Shown here piece by piece: positions 4,573 to 6,524 of a stretch of 6,524 bases of DNA. The DNA lies in contig DATBFY010000160.1 of the NCBI GenBank assembly GCA_036558265.1, forward strand, positions 1 to 6,524, in the 5' to 3' direction. The notes beneath the pieces are model-generated. The model was given only the letters and a program-made list of their open reading frames with translations, was not told where the DNA came from and searched no databases. Position numbers and translations under genes: made by a program. The stretch is from RYN-433 sp036558265. GTDB taxonomy: Bacteria > Planctomycetota > Phycisphaerae > Tepidisphaerales > Tepidisphaeraceae. The first letter of the stretch is position 1. Each line of letters opens with the position of its first letter.

Positions 4573-4905
4573 ATGCCTTTCAAAGCCACCCACAAGTATG
4601 CCCGGATCGCCCCGCGCAAGGCGCGGCTGATCCTGGACCTGATCCGCGGGCGCGACGTCGAGGACGCGCTGGCGCTGTTGAAGTTCTCGAAGAAGCGAGC
4701 GGCGGTGCTGGTGGACAAGGTCGTCCGGTCCGCGGTCGCCAACGCCGGCGAGCAGGAGGCCGACACCGGCGCGCTATTCGTGAAGGAAGCCTGGGCGGAT
4801 CCGGGACCGACGATCAAGCGGTTCCAGCCGAAGGACCGCGGCAAGGCGTACTCGATCATGAAGCGGACCAGTCACCTGGTGGTCACCCTGGACGAGAGGC
4901 AATAA
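4573..4905 (+). CDS. rplV: 50S ribosomal protein L22
   Basis: From the ATG at 4573 the product has 110 residues, exactly the E. coli length. It starts with a THKYARIAPRKARLILDLIRG stretch over residues 6-26, the standard L22 opening, followed by EDALALLKFSKKRAA (30-44) and VRSAVANA (51-58). The extended hairpin that lines the exit tunnel lies at about 79-99, between PTIKRFQPKDRGKA and KRTSHLVV. In other bacteria changes in this hairpin affect macrolide sensitivity; no such change can be judged here. A longer in-frame start at 4480 exists but lacks support. The stop codon overlaps the rpsC ribosome binding site (AAGGA, 4904-4908), so the two genes are probably translationally coupled. Confidence 0.96.
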   Translation: MPFKATHKYARIAPRKARLILDLIRGRDVEDALALLKFSKKRAAVLVDKVVRSAVANAGEQEADTGALFVKEAWADPGPTIKRFQPKDRGKAYSIMKRTSHLVVTLDERQ

Positions 4906-4914
4906 GGAATTCAC

Positions 4915-5613
4915 ATGGGCCAAAAGGTCAATCCAATCGGTTTCCGCACGGGCATCACCGAGGACTGGACGTCCAAGTGGTACGCGCCCAAGGCGGCGTA
5001 CGGGGCGTTCCTGGTCGAGGACTACAAGATCCGCAAACTGATCGACGCGAAGCTCAACCGCCGGCCGCCGTTCGCCGCGGTCAGCCGGATCGACATCGAG
5101 CGGACCCGCGAGGAGGTGACGATCACGCTGCGGACGGCGCGTCCGGGCCTGGTGATCGGCCCCAAGGGCGCCGAGGTCGACAAGCTGCGCGAGGAGATCG
5201 AGGACATGATCAAGCGCAAGGTGGCGCCGATCAAAGTCATCGAGATCAAGAACCCGGATCTGAACGCGCAACTGGTCGCCGAGGCGATCGCCGAGCAGCT
5301 CAAGAAGCGTGCCAGCTTCCGCCGCGTGCTCAAGCAGCGGACCGAATCGACGATGCAGGCGGGCGCCAAGGGGATCAAGATCGTGATCTCCGGCCGCCTG
5401 GGCGGCGCGGAAATCGCCCGCACCGAGCAGACGGTGGTCGGGAGCATCCCGCTGACCACGCTGCAGGCGAACGTGGACTACGGTTACGCCCCGGCGTTCA
5501 CGACGTACGGCGCGATCGGCGTGAAGACCTGGATCTACCGCGGCATGTACGGTGAAGAAGTGCTGGAGACGGACGTGCGCCCGGGCGGTGGACCGCGGCG
5601 CGGGCGGCGGTGA
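4915..5613 (+). CDS. rpsC: 30S ribosomal protein S3
   Basis: This 232-residue protein matches the E. coli length (233). It begins MGQKVNPIGFRTGI, as is usual. The type II KH domain carries its GxxG loop as GPKG at 82-85, followed by a helix rich in Glu and Lys. The C-terminal domain has the stretch GAKGIKIVISGRLGGAEIAR followed by TEQ, and later TYGAIGVKTWIYRG. S3 sits at the mRNA entry channel and takes part in the ribosomal helicase. The segment after ARTE reads QTVVGSIPL where many bacteria have YREGRVPL, a mild lineage difference. AAGGA (4904-4908) lies 6 nt upstream of the ATG, giving one of the best ribosome binding sites in the window. Confidence 0.98.
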   Translation: MGQKVNPIGFRTGITEDWTSKWYAPKAAYGAFLVEDYKIRKLIDAKLNRRPPFAAVSRIDIERTREEVTITLRTARPGLVIGPKGAEVDKLREEIEDMIKRKVAPIKVIEIKNPDLNAQLVAEAIAEQLKKRASFRRVLKQRTESTMQAGAKGIKIVISGRLGGAEIARTEQTVVGSIPLTTLQANVDYGYAPAFTTYGAIGVKTWIYRGMYGEEVLETDVRPGGGPRRGRR

Positions 5614-5616
5614 GCA

Positions 5617-5646
5617 CGTGAAGGCGTGAAACGTGAAGACGTGAGA
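5617..5646 (+). repeat. CGTGA-type short tandem repeat between rpsC and rplP
   Basis: Four degenerate units follow one another: CGTGAAGG, CGTGAAA, CGTGAAGA and CGTGAGA, with a period of 7-8 bp. They start 4 nt after the rpsC stop and end about 38 nt before the rplP ATG. The unit is unrelated to the GTAGCCA type before rplD and rplB, though length and placement are alike. Confidence 0.7.
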
Positions 5647-5675
5647 GACGGACAGCGAACAGGTAAGTATCCAAC

Positions 5676-5680
5676 GGTGA
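5676..5680 (+). promoter_or_regulatory. GGTGA-type ribosome binding site for rplP
   Basis: GGTGA lies 4 nt before the ATG at 5685. It can pair with the UCACC that forms part of the conserved 3' end of 16S rRNA, an alternative to AGGAG. The same word precedes rpsQ (6391-6395, spacing 5 nt). Confidence 0.45.
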
Positions 5681-5684
5681 TGTC

Positions 5685-6107
5685 ATGGCGATGATGCCCA
5701 AGCGGGTGAAGTTCCGCAAAAGCCAGCGCGGCAAGATGAAGGGGAATGCGATGCGCGGCAATACCGTGTCGTTCGGCGAGTACGGGCTGCAGACCCGCGA
5801 GGCGGCGTGGATCACGGCGCGGCAGATCGAGGCCGGTCGCGTGGCGGCGAGCCACTTCCTCCGGCGCGAGGGCCGCCTGTTCATCCGGATCTTCCCGCAC
5901 AAGCCGGTGTCGGCCAAGCCCCTGGAAGTCCGCATGGGCAGCGGCAAGGGTGAGCCGGAGTTCTGGGCGGCGGTGGTGAAGCCCGGGACGGTGATGTTCG
6001 AGGTCGCCGGCGTCGACGAGCCGACGGCCAAGAAGTGCCTGGCGCGCGTCGCCCACAAGATGCCGGTGCCGTGCCGGTTCGTGGTCCGCAAGCACGCGGT
6101 GGCGTGA
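5685..6107 (+). CDS. rplP: 50S ribosomal protein L16
   Basis: This 140-residue protein is close to the E. coli length (136). It opens MAMMPKRVKFRKSQRGKMKG, which is the L16 signature. VSFGEYGLQ (28-36), ITARQIEAGR (43-52) and IRIFPHKPVSAKPLEVRMG (67-85) follow, then GKGEPEFWAAVVKPG (87-101) and FEVAGV (105-110). L16 binds near the A-site tRNA elbow and organises the peptidyl-transferase centre late in assembly. The Arg of VRMG matches the position hydroxylated in E. coli (Arg81). The ATG codons at 5685, 5691 and 5694 are all in frame; 5685 is chosen from the GGTGA site 4 nt upstream. Confidence 0.97.
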   Translation: MAMMPKRVKFRKSQRGKMKGNAMRGNTVSFGEYGLQTREAAWITARQIEAGRVAASHFLRREGRLFIRIFPHKPVSAKPLEVRMGSGKGEPEFWAAVVKPGTVMFEVAGVDEPTAKKCLARVAHKMPVPCRFVVRKHAVA

Positions 6108-6111
6108 CTCA

Positions 6112-6146
6112 GCAGGCGGTAGGCAGAAGGCAGAAGGCAGAGAACG
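6112..6146 (+). repeat. GAAGGCA heptad repeat between rplP and rpmC
   Basis: Five 7-bp units are in register: GCAGGCG, GTAGGCA, GAAGGCA, GAAGGCA and GAGAACG. The array fills nearly the whole 42-nt gap and ends 3 nt before the rpmC ATG. Its purine-rich units include AAGG (6134-6137), the only Shine-Dalgarno-like word, 12 nt from the start. Confidence 0.75.
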
Positions 6147-6149
6147 GTC

Positions 6150-6362
6150 ATGAAAGCCAGATTGAAAGAGATTCGGGATCGCAGCGCGGAAGACCTCCGG
6201 CGGGAGATCGTCGAGAAGCAGAGGCACCTCTTTGACCTGCGCAGTCAGGCGGTGACTGAGAAGCTCGAAGATCCGACCCAGCTCAAGAAGACCCGCAAGG
6301 AGATCGCGCGGATCAAGACCCTCATCCGCGAGCGCGAACTCGCCCAGACCAGCAAGAAGTAA
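6150..6362 (+). CDS. rpmC: 50S ribosomal protein L29
   Basis: This 70-residue protein fits the family range of about 63-72. It has the expected two-helix antiparallel layout: a first helix with SAEDLRREIVEKQRHLFDLR (12-31), the QAVTEKLEDPTQLKKTRKE segment (33-51) and the closing IARIKTLIRERE stretch (52-63). L29 sits next to L23 at the tunnel exit. The start is preceded by a repeat array and has only a weak ribosome binding site. The 38-nt gap after it leads to rpsQ. Confidence 0.95.
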   Translation: MKARLKEIRDRSAEDLRREIVEKQRHLFDLRSQAVTEKLEDPTQLKKTRKEIARIKTLIRERELAQTSKK

Positions 6363-6400
6363 GGCGCGGCAGCCGGCCGCAAGCCAGCACGGTGACCGAT

Positions 6401-6524
6401 ATGGCAGATCAAAAGACTTCAACCGCTACCGCCCAGCGCCCCCTCCTCCGCACCGTCGTCGGTGTGGTCGCGTCGGACAAGGGCAACAAGACGATCAAGG
6501 TCGTGGTCAACTACCAGACCAAGC
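6401..6524 (+). CDS. rpsQ: 30S ribosomal protein S17, N-terminal part, cut by window end
   Basis: Forty-one codons are visible before the window ends. After a polar N-terminal stretch (residues 1-16), RTVVGVVASDKGNKTIKVVV (17-36) followed by NYQTK matches the first strands of the S17 OB fold. The full protein is usually 80-110 residues. S17 binds 16S rRNA early in 30S assembly. The N-terminal extension before the conserved core is about ten residues longer than in E. coli. GGTGA (6391-6395) lies 5 nt upstream of the ATG. The position after rpmC is the standard one for rpsQ. Confidence 0.93.
   Translation, partial: MADQKTSTATAQRPLLRTVVGVVASDKGNKTIKVVVNYQTK

Noticed and set aside
2218..6146. 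Intergenic repeats as a CRISPR array or insertion-sequence ends
   Set aside because: Units are 7-8 bp in direct tandem without spacers, and there are no transposase genes or terminal inverted repeats.

Overview
The window is the 5' part of a bacterial S10/spc-type ribosomal protein operon on the + strand, with the start of one membrane-protein gene facing away from it on the - strand. The gene order rpsJ-rplC-rplD-rplW-rplB-rpsS-rplV-rpsC-rplP-rpmC-rpsQ is the classical bacterial order. The last gene, rpsQ, is cut by the window end. The DNA is GC-rich. Two things suggest Planctomycetota, perhaps Phycisphaerae or a related PVC lineage: the L2 C-terminal motif departs from the usual SPWG, and short ~7-bp-period repeats fill several intergenic gaps. 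This placement is inference; no rRNA or other diagnostic marker is present.

Layout. Positions 1-794 (- strand) hold the N-terminal 264 codons of an AI-2E/PerM-family transporter that runs off the left edge. Positions 795-1024 are a divergent intergenic region with one sigma70-like promoter (898-925) pointing at rpsJ and two adjacent hairpins in the predicted rpsJ leader. rpsJ (1025-1336) is followed by an unusually long 207-nt gap (1337-1543) with four potential hairpins, two of them terminator-like, before rplC. From rplC onward the genes are co-directional with gaps of 9-109 nt.

The products are components of the ribosome: S10, S19, S3 and S17 of the 30S subunit, and L3, L4, L23, L2, L22, L16 and L29 of the 50S. 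One promoter with co-directional genes fits coordinated expression. L4 (rplD) is the autogenous repressor of this operon in E. coli, so the structured leaders are candidate control points, but nothing here proves that.

I see no defence system, mobile element, CRISPR array or clearly new system. The coding content is core housekeeping. The parts worth a second look are non-coding: heptad repeats that end in the Shine-Dalgarno sequence of rplD and rplB with identical spacing, two other repeat families before rplP and rpmC, the attenuator-like rpsJ-rplC gap, and a 19-bp interrupted palindrome between rpsS and rplV.
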